From: Claveliimonas monacensis
Lineage (GTDB): Bacteria > Bacillota > Clostridia > Lachnospirales > Lachnospiraceae
Assembly: GCF_014982975.1 (NCBI RefSeq)
Contig: NZ_JADCKL010000001.1
Coordinates: 496,001 to 560,000, forward strand
Direction of reading: 5' to 3'
DNA: 64,000 nucleotides
The position numbers were made by a program, and so were the translations under genes. Below are positions 1 to 8,602 of the stretch, in pieces. The notes beneath the pieces were generated by a model that had not been told where the DNA came from, ran no database searches, and saw only the letters and a program-made list of their open reading frames with translations. The first letter of the stretch is position 1, and each line of letters opens with the position of its first letter.

Positions 1-294
1 AAGCTCCATCTGCCGCAGCGTCTCCTCTGTACAGTGGTCCGGGTTTCCGGCCATCACTGCAGTCACGCAGCCGCCTTTTTCCAGCAGCAATCTTGCGATG
101 GCAAAACCGTCGCCCCCGTTGTTTCCTGAGCCGCACACCACACAGACGTTGGACAGATCCAGTTTCCTCTCCATCACGGTCTCCACAAAGGTGCGGGCCG
201 CCCGCTCCATCAGGATCAGCGACGGGATCTTCTTTTCCCGTATCGTATAGCTGTCCGCCGCTTTCATCTGTCTTCCATCAGGCAAAAATAGCAT
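1..294 (-). CDS. nnrE: NAD(P)H-hydrate epimerase domain, N-terminal part (runs off the window)
   Basis: The visible 98 codons are the N-terminal part of a YjeF_N-family epimerase, which interconverts the R and S forms of hydrated NAD(P)H so that they can be repaired. The glycine-rich motif CGSGNNGGDGFAIARLL (residues 54-70) is diagnostic. In clostridia this domain is often fused to the NnrD dehydratase; that half would lie beyond base 1, so a fusion cannot be judged. The ATG at 294 is preceded by AAGGAAGGTG with 5 nt spacing. The gene lies downstream of rex in the same direction, separated by a hairpin. A family role in cofactor repair fits the NADH-sensing neighbour, but co-regulation is only inference. 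Confidence 0.9.
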   Translation of the reverse strand, partial: MLFLPDGRQMKAADSYTIREKKIPSLILMERAARTFVETVMERKLDLSNVCVVCGSGNNGGDGFAIARLLLEKGGCVTAVMAGNPDHCTEETLRQMEL

Positions 295-372
295 AAAATC
301 ACCTTCCTTCCCCATGGCGTAAACAGGACACGCCGCCCGGCTGCCGGCTTTGCGGCCTACGGCAACGCAAAA

Positions 373-417
373 GACGTGTAAAGAAGGCCTGCCTTACACA
401 CGCCGGCTTTACACGTC
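373..417 (-). terminator. Hairpin between rex and nnrE, probable terminator
   Basis: GACGTGTAAAG (373-383) and CTTTACACGTC (407-417) form a perfect 11-bp inverted repeat. Read on the minus strand the stem is followed by TTTTGCG, so it can act as a weak intrinsic terminator for rex. The loop holds a second small self-complementary stretch. A regulatory role for nnrE is also possible. Confidence 0.55.
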
Positions 418-428
418 ACAAAGTCCTG

Positions 429-1082
429 TTACTTCTCTGATTTTTTCTGTTCCTCATTGTATCTGCTGATATTGTAGGACAGCCTCATCAGGCTCTCTGA
501 CAGGTGGACATTTTCAACGATCACATCATCCGGAAGATTGAGATCCGTATGTGCGAAGTTCCATATTGCCTTTACTCCGTACGCCACCAGCTGGTTGGCA
601 ACCTCGATCGCCTTTGTTTTCGGGATCGTCAGGATGCCGATCTCTATATTGTTTTCCGTAACAAACGCTTCCAGCTCATCCATCATATGGATGGGAACGC
701 CACGGATTGTCATTCCTTTCAATGTGGGGTTCACATCAAAGATACCTCTGAGCACAAAACCTCGTTTTTCGAACGCTGCATAGTTTGCCAGCGCATGTCC
801 AAGATTACCTGCCCCGATAATGACCATGTCATGGTCTTCCTCCAGGCCAAGTATCTTACCTATCTCTGTGTAGAGATATTTTACATTATATCCATACCCC
901 TGCTGGCCGAAGCCGCCGAAGTTGTTCAGATCCTGCCGTATCTGGGATGCTGTCACATGCATTTTCTTGCTGAGATCATTGGAGGAAATGCGCTCCACGC
1001 CATTCTCCAGCAGCTCCCCTAAATAGCGGTAATATCTTGGAAGTCTACGTATGACTGCCTGCGAAATTTCTCTGCCTTCCAC
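429..1082 (-). CDS. rex: Redox-sensing transcriptional repressor Rex
   Basis: Rex is a homodimeric repressor that senses the NADH/NAD+ ratio and controls fermentation genes. The N-terminal winged helix carries the family hallmarks (AVIRRLPRYYRYL, then ASQIRQDLNNFG), and the Rossmann domain starts with VIIGAGNLGHALA, the dinucleotide-binding loop. The C-terminal helix ends in a lysine/glutamate-rich tail. The chosen GTG at 1082 has GGAAGG 8 nt upstream and gives 217 residues; a GTG three codons earlier (1091) is possible but abuts the ribosome site. Rex is divergent from an ABC-F gene, an arrangement resembling the B. subtilis ydiF-rex neighbourhood. Its promoter overlaps an inverted repeat, suggesting autoregulation. 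Confidence 0.95.
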   Translation of the reverse strand: MEGREISQAVIRRLPRYYRYLGELLENGVERISSNDLSKKMHVTASQIRQDLNNFGGFGQQGYGYNVKYLYTEIGKILGLEEDHDMVIIGAGNLGHALANYAAFEKRGFVLRGIFDVNPTLKGMTIRGVPIHMMDELEAFVTENNIEIGILTIPKTKAIEVANQLVAYGVKAIWNFAHTDLNLPDDVIVENVHLSESLMRLSYNISRYNEEQKKSEK

Positions 1083-1115
1083 TTTATCCACCTTCCATTT
1101 CAGTTTCTCAGATTC

Positions 1116-1152
1116 ATTATATAGAATTGTTACAATAAAGTCAATTTATTGT
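1116..1152 (-). promoter_or_regulatory. rex promoter overlapping an inverted repeat
   Basis: On the minus strand TTGACT (1144-1139) and TATAAT (1121-1116) are 17 nt apart. The inverted repeat ACAATAAA (1132-1139) / TTTATTGT (1145-1152) covers the -35 box. Its TTGT/ACAA content resembles Rex operators, so autoregulation by Rex is inferred. Confidence 0.6.
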
Positions 1153-1194
1153 TCCTAAAAGTTCTGCAAATCAGAAACCTCCGTCTTCTGGAAA

Positions 1195-1223
1195 TTGACA
1201 CGCCACGGGTTCCCCGATATAAT
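1195..1223 (+). promoter_or_regulatory. Promoter of the ABC-F gene
   Basis: TTGACA (1195-1200) and TATAAT (1218-1223) are both perfect consensus hexamers at 17 nt spacing, about 45 nt upstream of the ABC-F start. This is one of the best sigma-A promoters in the window. Confidence 0.8.
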
Positions 1224-1267
1224 AGATAATGCTGTAAAATACGCGGCTTTTACACAGGAGGTACACC

Positions 1268-3187
1268 ATGATACTGGCATGTCACAATATAGAAAAATCA
1301 TTTGGGGAAGAAGTCATTGTAAAGGACGGCTCCTTCCATATCGAGGATCACGAAAAGGCGGCTCTCGTTGGCATCAACGGGGCCGGAAAATCCACTATCC
1401 TGAAAATGATCGTGGGGGAACTGCCCCTGGACGGTGGAACGGTCACCCTGGCCAAGGGTAGTACCCTGGGCTATCTGGCCCAGCACCAGGATCTGACAGG
1501 GGGGAACACCATCTACGAGGAGGTAAAGACTGCCAAAGCCCAGATCATTGCCATTGAAAAAGAAATACGGCAGATTGAGGCGGATCTTCCCTCCCTGCAG
1601 GGCGATGCCCTCACAGAGAGACTGAACACATATCACCGCCTCACGGAGCAATTTGAACGGGAAAACGGGTACGCCTACGAGAGTGAGATCACCGGCGTCC
1701 TCAAGGGTCTGGGCTTTGGCGAGGAGGATTTTTCCAAGGATGTAGACACACTCTCCGGCGGCCAGAAGACCCGGGTCTCCCTGGGAAAACTTCTTCTCAC
1801 CAGACCGGATGTGCTGCTCCTGGACGAGCCCACCAACCACCTGGACTTAAATTCCATCTCCTGGCTGGAGACCTATCTTCTGAATTACCCCGGGGCCGTG
1901 CTCATCGTATCCCACGACCGTTATTTTCTGAACCGGGTGGTAACAAAGGTGGTGGAGGTCGAGCAGGGACAGCTCTCCACCTACCTGGGGAATTATACTG
2001 CCTATGCAGAAAAGAAAAAGCAGATCCGGGATGCCCGGCTTAAGGAATACATGAACCAGCAGCAGGAAATTCGGCACCAGGAGGCTGTTATCGAGAAGCT
2101 CCGCTCTTTTAATCGCGAAAAGTCCATCAAGCGCGCAGAGAGCCGTGAAAAAATGCTGGACAAGATGGAGCGCATAGAGAAGCCGGCTGAACTGAAAACA
2201 GACATCCATCTGACACTGGAGCCCTCCTGTGTCAGCGGAAACGATGTCCTTTCTGTAGAGCATCTGAGCAAATCCTTTCCGGACCAGACTCTCTTTACAG
2301 ATATCAGTTTTGACGTTCGCAGAGGTGAGCACGTGGCCGTTATCGGGGACAACGGAACCGGAAAGACCACGCTTCTTAAAATCCTGAACGATGTGCTCCC
2401 CGCAGACAGCGGCAACTTTACTCTGGGCGCCAATGTCCATGTGGGCTACTACGATCAGGAGCACCATGTCCTTCACATGGACAAGACTGTGTTCGAGGAG
2501 ATCTCCGACGATTACCCGGACCTGACGGGCACCCAGATCCGCAATATGCTGGCCGCCTTCCTCTTTACAGGGGACGATGTGTTCAAGCGGATCGGTGACT
2601 TAAGCGGCGGTGAGAGGGGCCGTGTGTCCCTGGCAAAGCTGATGCTCTCAGAGGCCAATTTCCTGATCCTGGACGAGCCCACCAACCATCTGGACATCGC
2701 CTCAAAGGAGATACTGGAAAACGCGCTCAACAATTATACCGGCACCGTCCTCTATGTGTCCCATGACCGGTACTTCATCAACCAGACTGCCACCCGCATC
2801 CTGGAGCTTGTAAACCGCAAATTTGTCAACTATATCGGCAATTACGACTACTATCTGGAAAAAAAGGAGGAGCTGACCGCCGCCTATGCCTCCCCCGCCA
2901 CGGCGAAAGCAGGGAAAGCCGCCTCCGCTGAGCCTGTATCCGAGGCCAAGCAAAGCTGGCAGGAACAGAAAGAGGCACAGGCCAGGGAACGCAAAAGGCA
3001 GAATGATCTGAAAAAGACCGAGGAGCGGATCACCTGCCTGGAAGAGCGTGACGCACAGATCGACGAGCTCATGGCTACGGAGGAAGTCTACACCAACTCT
3101 GTAAAATGCCAGGAGCTGGCACAGGAAAAGGCTGACATAGCCGCCCAGCTGGAAGAGCTGTATGAAAAATGGGAGGAACTTGCGTAA
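1268..3187 (+). CDS. ABC-F family ATP-binding protein (YdiF-like)
   Basis: ABC-F proteins are soluble tandem ATPases that bind the ribosomal E site and modulate translation; they have no membrane partner. Two nucleotide-binding domains are visible. The first has Walker A GINGAGKST (residues 35-43), signature LSGGQ (162-166) and Walker B ending DEPTNHLD (186-193). The second has GDNGTGKTT, LSGGERGR and another DEPTNHLD. A charged linker joins them, and the C-terminal ~80 residues form a coiled-coil. Length is 639. AGGAGG precedes the ATG. Architecture and position beside rex suggest the housekeeping YdiF type rather than an antibiotic-resistance ABC-F, but resistance cannot be excluded from sequence alone. 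Confidence 0.92.
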   Translation: MILACHNIEKSFGEEVIVKDGSFHIEDHEKAALVGINGAGKSTILKMIVGELPLDGGTVTLAKGSTLGYLAQHQDLTGGNTIYEEVKTAKAQIIAIEKEIRQIEADLPSLQGDALTERLNTYHRLTEQFERENGYAYESEITGVLKGLGFGEEDFSKDVDTLSGGQKTRVSLGKLLLTRPDVLLLDEPTNHLDLNSISWLETYLLNYPGAVLIVSHDRYFLNRVVTKVVEVEQGQLSTYLGNYTAYAEKKKQIRDARLKEYMNQQQEIRHQEAVIEKLRSFNREKSIKRAESREKMLDKMERIEKPAELKTDIHLTLEPSCVSGNDVLSVEHLSKSFPDQTLFTDISFDVRRGEHVAVIGDNGTGKTTLLKILNDVLPADSGNFTLGANVHVGYYDQEHHVLHMDKTVFEEISDDYPDLTGTQIRNMLAAFLFTGDDVFKRIGDLSGGERGRVSLAKLMLSEANFLILDEPTNHLDIASKEILENALNNYTGTVLYVSHDRYFINQTATRILELVNRKFVNYIGNYDYYLEKKEELTAAYASPATAKAGKAASAEPVSEAKQSWQEQKEAQARERKRQNDLKKTEERITCLEERDAQIDELMATEEVYTNSVKCQELAQEKADIAAQLEELYEKWEELA

Positions 3188-3209
3188 GGCAGGCTCCTCC
3201 CATTTTTTT
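3165..3209 (+). terminator. Terminator overlapping the ABC-F stop codon
   Basis: AAAAATGGGAGGA (3165-3177) pairs with TCCTCCCATTTTT (3195-3207), followed by further T. The left arm is inside the last ABC-F codons and the stop codon sits in the loop. A/T tracts on both sides let it work in both directions between the convergent ABC-F and corA genes. Confidence 0.85.
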
Positions 3210-3223
3210 GCGAACGTGCATGT

Positions 3224-4135
3224 TTACAATATTTTCTTTCTCTTGAAGATCAGGATGCAGACGATAATGACGATAAGACTCAGCACGATGACACCAGGAT
3301 ATCCATTTTTCAGCTCCGGCATGTTCTGAAAGTTCATGCCGTACCAGCCGGTGATCAGCGTCAGGGGAAAGAAAATGGTGGATAGCACAGTCAGGAACTG
3401 CATATTGCTGTTCTGCCTTGCGTCCACCTGGGATTGATATACATCCCTCACCTGCTGTGCGTATTCCAGAAGGTGGGAGGTGCGGCTCATAAGGCGGTCC
3501 GCCCGGTCTGACAGTGTTCCAAAGTATTTGAGCTGCTTTTTGGCAAAAAAGCCATTTTCATTTTCCTCCAGCTCACGCCCCATATCCATCATCTCATCGT
3601 AGTAGCTGCGCAGGTTCAGAAGTTTTCGCCTGATGGGCATCAGCTCCTGCTGGAACCGCTCGATCTTCCCCTGCATGGCGTCCTCCTCCATCCCCATCAG
3701 GGTCTTCTCGTACTGCATGAGAAGTTCCTGGTCCCTGCTCATAAACTCTGCAATATAATTGTAGATAAATCTCTCTTTCGTCTCACCCTGATGAGTCTTT
3801 TTTCTCTTGATCCTGCGGATCAGGCGCATGGAAAAGTCCTCGTCATCCACAAGAACTACGTGATCCTGATTGATGAAAAAATAGATCCGGTAACGGCTTC
3901 CAAGCACGTCCAGCAGCTTGGGAATACACAGGGTTCCCACCAGGCACTCCTGCTGTGTCTCCAGCTTACAGAAGCCGATCTGCCCCAGCTGGATGTCATT
4001 TTCGTACTGGATCCCGGCCAGGTCCAGTACTTTTCTGGCGTTCCGGGAGTCTGTCAGGAAGACGGCCGGGCACCCCTCCGCCTCCCACTCCCCCTGGTCA
4101 AGCTCCTCCAGCCGCTCGCCAAGTCTCCATATCAT
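3224..4135 (-). CDS. corA: CorA-family divalent cation transporter
   Basis: CorA proteins are pentameric membrane channels for Mg2+ (or Co2+/Ni2+). The long charged N-terminal cytoplasmic domain with extended helices is followed by a first membrane helix (FLTVLSTIFFPLTLITGWYG), the selectivity motif GMN (residues 266-268) and a second membrane helix before a basic tail, all as expected. The ATG at 4135 is preferred because it gives the common MI(Y/W)RLGE start; its ribosome site is weak, and a GTG at 4147 is an alternative. The gene follows ppk closely and probably shares its transcript. Mg2+ is the counter-ion of polyphosphate, so the pairing makes sense as inference. Confidence 0.9.
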   Translation of the reverse strand: MIWRLGERLEELDQGEWEAEGCPAVFLTDSRNARKVLDLAGIQYENDIQLGQIGFCKLETQQECLVGTLCIPKLLDVLGSRYRIYFFINQDHVVLVDDEDFSMRLIRRIKRKKTHQGETKERFIYNYIAEFMSRDQELLMQYEKTLMGMEEDAMQGKIERFQQELMPIRRKLLNLRSYYDEMMDMGRELEENENGFFAKKQLKYFGTLSDRADRLMSRTSHLLEYAQQVRDVYQSQVDARQNSNMQFLTVLSTIFFPLTLITGWYGMNFQNMPELKNGYPGVIVLSLIVIIVCILIFKRKKIL

Positions 4136-4159
4136 GTCTCTCAACACCTTTTCTCTATG

Positions 4160-6232
4160 TTACACTTTTCCCGCCTTCTCATAGGCCTCCTGGTAAAAAT
4201 ACTCCTGGGAATTCAAAAGCTCTTCGCCTGACTGCGGAACCACATGCCTGTAATCTCCGTCACTGCAGGCTTCTCTGGCCTTCTGGTTGTCATGCAGCAT
4301 AGTGTCAAAGATCATCTGCAGCCGCTCTTTCAAATTCTCCTGCAGAACAGGAGCTGCCACTTCCACTCTGCGGACTGTGTTTCTTGTCATAAAGTCAGCG
4401 GAGGCAATGTAGTACTTTGCCCTCTCGCCCCGGCCAAAGATGTAGATCCTGGAATGCTCCAGAAATCTTCCCACAATGCTGATGATCCGGATATTCTCTG
4501 TACTTTCCTCCACGCCCGGTATAAGGCAGGCAATGCCGCGGATGATCATGTCGATCTTCACGCCCGCGCAGGAGGCCTCGATGAGTTTGTCGATAATCTT
4601 TTTATCTGTCAGCGAGTTCAGCTTCAGTCCGATGTAAGCCTCCTCCCCGCTCTGCGCGAGCCTGATTTCCTCGTCGATCATATCCAGCACTCTGTTCTGC
4701 AGACACTTGGGCGCCACCAGGAGCTTGTCCGATTTTTCCACGACTTCGCCCTTGGAGAGAGCCTGGAACACAGCCGACGCCTCCAGTCCAATGTCCACAT
4801 TCGCTGTCATAAGAGACAGGTCTGTGTAGAGACGGGAGGTTTTCTCGTTGTAGTTTCCGGTTCCGATCTGGGTAATGTATTCCACCTGTCCCTCTGTTTT
4901 TCTTGTGATGAGACAGAGTTTAGAGTGTACCTTGTAGCCCTCCAGGCCGTAAATGACCTGACATCCGGCCTCCTCCAGGCGTCTGGACCACTCGATATTG
5001 TTTTCCTCATCAAACCGTGCACGCAGCTCCACAAGGACAACCACTTCTTTTCCGTTCTCTGCCGCCTCGATCAGGGCCTCCACTACCTTGCTCTGCTTTG
5101 CCAGGCGGTAGAGCGTCATCTTGATGGAGATGACATTCTCATCCTCCGCAGCCTCATTCAGCAGCCGCAGGAAAGGCCGGATCGATTCGTAGGGATAGGA
5201 AAGCATCTTGTCCTCTTCTTTGATCTGCTCTATAAGGCTTCTTCCCTCCTGGAAAGAGGGGGATTTCTGAGGCACCCTCTTCTCATAGAAGAGTTCCGGG
5301 TTCTTCCGCAGGATGTCCTGGATCTGGAAAAGGAAAGACAGATCCAGGGGAGCCTGGCTCCGGAATACATGGGTGGAGTCCAGATCCAGATATTTGCAGA
5401 GAGTCTCCACCACGTCGCCGTCCATCTCCCTAGAGAGCTCCAGACGGACAGGGGAGAGTTTCTTTCTGCGCTTGATCAGGTCCGCCATGAACTCGCGGTA
5501 ATCCAGGTCCTCATCATAGAGAGCGTCCGCGTCTATATCTGCGTTTCTTGTCACCCGGATCAGAGATTTCGCCTTGATCTGATATCCGCTGAACACCCGG
5601 GGAATGTAGTGCAAGATCAGCTCCTCTGCAAGCATGTAGCATCCCTCCTGCCCCCTCACAGGGATCAGTCTCTCCACCATGGTGTTGGTACACGGAATGA
5701 TACCCAGCCTCTGTTTTTTGTTTTTAGTCTCCAGCACGGCCACTGCATAAATTTCCTTGTTGCGCAGAAACGGAAATGGCTGCCTTTTTCCCACAACAGT
5801 GGGGGAGATAAGGGGAGCGATCTCCATCTGGAAAAATTTCAGCAGGCCGTCTTTTTCTTCATCCCTAAGCTTGCTAAAGTCTGTCAGCCGCACGCCGTAG
5901 GACTCCAGATTTTCCATCAGGGCGTGATAAGTCCTGTCTCTTCTCCCGCTCAGTTCCCGCACTTTTTTCAATATGTTGTCGATTTGCTCGTCTAAGGTCA
6001 TATGGGTCTTATTGTCCCGGATCTTTTTGCCCAGCAGCATCTGATCCTGCAGGGAGCCCACCCGGACCATGAAGAATTCGTCCAGATTGCTCTGGTAAAT
6101 GGATGCAAAGCTGAGCCGCTCACAGAGAGGCACCCTCTCGTCTTCCGCCTCCTCAAGCACACGCTCGTTGAATTTCAGCCAGGACAGTTCCCTGTTCATA
6201 AATACCTGTTTCTTTGCCTTCTCTTTTTCCAT
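4160..6232 (-). CDS. ppk1: Polyphosphate kinase 1
   Basis: Ppk1 reversibly transfers the gamma phosphate of ATP to long-chain polyphosphate. The 690-residue length and domain order (N domain with ELSWLKFNERVLEEA, head domain, two phospholipase-D-like C domains) match the family. The phosphorylated histidine is H436 in VHSKLC, and the second conserved histidine is H593 in LEHSRIYIFG. AGGAG precedes the ATG. It sits between a PstS-like lipoprotein (14 nt upstream) and corA, forming a phosphate-storage operon that has a candidate PhoP box in front. Confidence 0.97.
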   Translation of the reverse strand: MEKEKAKKQVFMNRELSWLKFNERVLEEAEDERVPLCERLSFASIYQSNLDEFFMVRVGSLQDQMLLGKKIRDNKTHMTLDEQIDNILKKVRELSGRRDRTYHALMENLESYGVRLTDFSKLRDEEKDGLLKFFQMEIAPLISPTVVGKRQPFPFLRNKEIYAVAVLETKNKKQRLGIIPCTNTMVERLIPVRGQEGCYMLAEELILHYIPRVFSGYQIKAKSLIRVTRNADIDADALYDEDLDYREFMADLIKRRKKLSPVRLELSREMDGDVVETLCKYLDLDSTHVFRSQAPLDLSFLFQIQDILRKNPELFYEKRVPQKSPSFQEGRSLIEQIKEEDKMLSYPYESIRPFLRLLNEAAEDENVISIKMTLYRLAKQSKVVEALIEAAENGKEVVVLVELRARFDEENNIEWSRRLEEAGCQVIYGLEGYKVHSKLCLITRKTEGQVEYITQIGTGNYNEKTSRLYTDLSLMTANVDIGLEASAVFQALSKGEVVEKSDKLLVAPKCLQNRVLDMIDEEIRLAQSGEEAYIGLKLNSLTDKKIIDKLIEASCAGVKIDMIIRGIACLIPGVEESTENIRIISIVGRFLEHSRIYIFGRGERAKYYIASADFMTRNTVRRVEVAAPVLQENLKERLQMIFDTMLHDNQKAREACSDGDYRHVVPQSGEELLNSQEYFYQEAYEKAGKV

Positions 6233-6246
6233 TGTCTCCTCCTATA

Positions 6247-7143
6247 TTATTCTTCTTTTGTATCTGCCCAATTGGCAGTGTCTCCGCTGTATATAGCCGC
6301 CAGCATGTCCGCTGTAAGGTCCTCAAGTGGATTGTCCGCCTGCACAATGACACGGATCCCGTCCTTTGCCACAGGAACCGCCTGGAGCACATCCTGTTCA
6401 TACTGGTAAAGATCTCTGGAAACCATAGCCATGTCGCAGACGCCTGTCAGCACGTCGGTAATGCCCTGGGAGGAGTCTGACGCCTCCACCTCAATGACAG
6501 CGTTAGGATTCGCCTCCTGATATGCTTCCGCCAGCGCCTCTATAGCCGGAGCCAGGCTGGTAGAGCCGTGTATCCGCAAAGTGCCGGACGGCTGTGCTGA
6601 CAGAAACACATCCTTCGTCTCTTCTGCCGGCACAAAGAAATCTCCCACGATCTCCTGGCCTTTTCCAGTCACATACGTCAGAAAATCCTCTTTCAGCTCA
6701 TTTCCATCCTCTGCAGCGGCAAGGTAGAGCGTGCGGCTCAGAGGATACTGACTGCTCTCGATGGTCGTCTCTTCTGCTGGCACTCCGTCCACAGCCAGCT
6801 CCTTTACGCTGTCACTTTCCGAAATGTCTGTCCCCCAGCTCACATAACCGACAGAGCTTTTATCCTCTCCTACAGCCTGGATCACTTCTTCGCCGGAAGT
6901 CACCGTCTGTGCTGTCTCTGTGATGTGATCCTTGTCATCCACGCCTTCTTCATCCAGCCCCAGAGCCTGGGCAAAACTGCTGCGGGTACCGGACCCGCTC
7001 TCTCTTGTGACTACTGTAATCTGGCCAAGGTCAGCCAGTTCCTTATCCTGCTCCGGGCTTGCCGGCTCACTGTTGCCGCAGGCGCCAAGAAAACATGCTG
7101 CCCCGACTGCCACTGCGAGGCATCTCCAATTTTTCATTCTCAT
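6247..7143 (-). CDS. PstS-like phosphate-binding lipoprotein, circularly permuted
   Basis: The protein starts with a lipoprotein signal ending LGAC (lipid-modified Cys22) and belongs to the PstS-like periplasmic-binding family. The order of its two halves is reversed. Residues 42-172 (VTRESGSGTR, SVGYVSWG, YPLSRTLYL) match what is normally the C-terminal half of PstS. Residues 189-298 (HGSTSLAP, SSQGITDVLTGVCD, DGIRVIV, IYSGDTANW) match what is normally the N-terminal half, and the protein stops there. Together they make one complete, circularly permuted domain. No pstCAB genes are in view. It heads an operon with ppk1 and corA, so phosphate is the likely ligand, though this is unproven. Confidence 0.8.
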   Translation of the reverse strand: MRMKNWRCLAVAVGAACFLGACGNSEPASPEQDKELADLGQITVVTRESGSGTRSSFAQALGLDEEGVDDKDHITETAQTVTSGEEVIQAVGEDKSSVGYVSWGTDISESDSVKELAVDGVPAEETTIESSQYPLSRTLYLAAAEDGNELKEDFLTYVTGKGQEIVGDFFVPAEETKDVFLSAQPSGTLRIHGSTSLAPAIEALAEAYQEANPNAVIEVEASDSSQGITDVLTGVCDMAMVSRDLYQYEQDVLQAVPVAKDGIRVIVQADNPLEDLTADMLAAIYSGDTANWADTKEE

Positions 7144-7181
7144 ACCTTCTCTGTCCTTTTTTATAATACATATTCTTCCCT

Positions 7182-7236
7182 ATTATAAATGTTTTTCGTG
7201 TATTTGTAATCCGGATTTATGTTAAATGTATGTAAA
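7182..7236 (-). promoter_or_regulatory. Promoter with candidate PhoP box upstream of the pstS-like/ppk1 operon
   Basis: On the minus strand TTTACA (7236-7231) and TTAACA (7225-7220) are direct repeats separated by 5 nt, matching the TT(A/C/T)A(C/T)A, 11-nt-period PhoP box of Firmicutes. They lie just upstream of a weak -35 (TTACAA, 7209-7204) and a TATAAT (7187-7182). This geometry fits an activator at a phosphate-starvation promoter. Only two half-sites are clear. Confidence 0.5.
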
Positions 7237-7295
7237 ATTGACGCCGGCAGGTTCAATTCTTTCCGATGGCATACACAATTACACACCAGTTATAA

Positions 7296-7340
7296 TAATT
7301 TCGGACGTAATACTTTTAAAAAGTATTACGTCCGAAATTA
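7296..7340 (-). terminator. 22-bp perfect inverted repeat after icd
   Basis: Arms 7296-7317 and 7319-7340 are perfect reverse complements of 22 nt around one central base. The repeat begins 3 nt after the icd stop codon. It may act as an intrinsic terminator or 3' stabiliser; the downstream tract on the minus strand (TTATAA) is not a strong U-run. The arms are much longer than a usual terminator stem. Confidence 0.6.
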
Positions 7341-7342
7341 AA

Positions 7343-8542
7343 TTACGCCAGCTTTTCTGCAATTGCCAGAATAAATTCTTCACTGTTCAGCACAGTGGGA
7401 TTTTCCAAAGTGGTGATCAGCGCCAGATCTTTTGTCATCTTGCCTTCCTCAATGGTGTCGATAGTAGCCTTCTCCAATTTGTCGGCGAATGCCATAAGTT
7501 CCTGGTTGCCGTCCAGCTCGCCGCGCTTTCTCAGTGCACCTGTCCACGCGAAGATGGTGGCCACGGAGTTGGTGGATGTCTCCTCTCCCTTCAGGTGCTT
7601 GTAGTAGTGGCGCTGCACGGTTCCGTGAGCCGCCTCGTACTCGTAATACCCTTCCGGGGATACGAGAACAGAAGTCATCATAGCCAGGGAACCGAAGGCG
7701 GAAGACACCATATCGCTCATAACATCCCCGTCATAGTTCTTGCAGGCCCAGATGTAGCCGCCCTCAGACTTCATAACACGGGCCACAGCATCGTCGATAA
7801 GGGTGTAGAAATATACGATGCCCGCTTTCTCAAACTTCTCGGCATACTCGTTGTCGTAGATCTCCTGAAAAATATCCTTGAAAGTGTGGTCGTACTTTTT
7901 GGAAATAGTATCCTTTGTGGCAAACCACAGATCCTGCTTTGTATCCAGCGCATAGTTAAAGCAGCTTCTGGCAAAGCTCGCGATAGAGTCATTGACATTG
8001 TGCATACCCTGCACAATGCCTGCGCCTGTAAAGTTGTGCACAAGTTCTCGCTCCTCGTGGCCGTCCTCTGCTGTATAGACAAGTTCTACCTTCCCGGCTC
8101 CCGGTATCTTCATCTCGGTTCCCTTGTACACATCCCCGTAGGCATGCCTTGCAATGGTGATAGGCTTCTTCCAGTTCTTCACGCAGGGCTCGATCCCCTT
8201 TACAACGATGGGAGCGCGGAACACGGTCCCATCCAGGATGGCGCGGATCGTCCCGTTGGGGCTCTTCCACATTTCCTTCAGGTCGTACTCTGTCATGCGG
8301 GCCGCGTTGGGCGTGATCGTGGCGCATTTTACCGCCACTTTATATTTCTTTGTAGCATTTGCAGAGTCAATCGTCACCTGGTCATTGGTCTCATTGCGGT
8401 GCTCCAGGCCCAGGTCGTAGTACTCTGTATTCAGCTCGATAAATGGCTTCAGAAGGTGTTCTTTTATCATCTTCCAGAGGATCCTGGTCATCTCATCTCC
8501 GTCCATCTCTACGATTGGGGTAGTCATCTTGATCTTTTCCAT
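7343..8542 (-). CDS. icd: NADP-dependent isocitrate dehydrogenase, eukaryote-like type
   Basis: The enzyme oxidises isocitrate to 2-oxoglutarate with NADP+. The signatures SPNGTIR and DGTVFRAPI, and the metal-binding stretch around NYDGDVMSD, place it in the dimeric eukaryote-like (type II) group rather than the E. coli type. The ATG at 8542 (399 residues) has AAGGAG 9 nt upstream. An in-frame ATG at 8602, directly after the stop of the regulator gene, would add 20 lysine/glutamate/asparagine-rich residues and is less likely. With the upstream Re-citrate synthase it can feed 2-oxoglutarate into glutamate synthesis; aconitase is not in this window. Confidence 0.95.
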   Translation of the reverse strand: MEKIKMTTPIVEMDGDEMTRILWKMIKEHLLKPFIELNTEYYDLGLEHRNETNDQVTIDSANATKKYKVAVKCATITPNAARMTEYDLKEMWKSPNGTIRAILDGTVFRAPIVVKGIEPCVKNWKKPITIARHAYGDVYKGTEMKIPGAGKVELVYTAEDGHEERELVHNFTGAGIVQGMHNVNDSIASFARSCFNYALDTKQDLWFATKDTISKKYDHTFKDIFQEIYDNEYAEKFEKAGIVYFYTLIDDAVARVMKSEGGYIWACKNYDGDVMSDMVSSAFGSLAMMTSVLVSPEGYYEYEAAHGTVQRHYYKHLKGEETSTNSVATIFAWTGALRKRGELDGNQELMAFADKLEKATIDTIEEGKMTKDLALITTLENPTVLNSEEFILAIAEKLA

Positions 8543-8602
8543 GTTCGCATTCTCCTTTTCTTTTTCGTTTATTTCGTCATTAAAAATAATTGACTGGCTC
8601 AT

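Noticed and set aside
8543-8602. Extended start for isocitrate dehydrogenase
   Set aside because: It would add 20 charged residues absent from the family, while the internal ATG has a good ribosome site.
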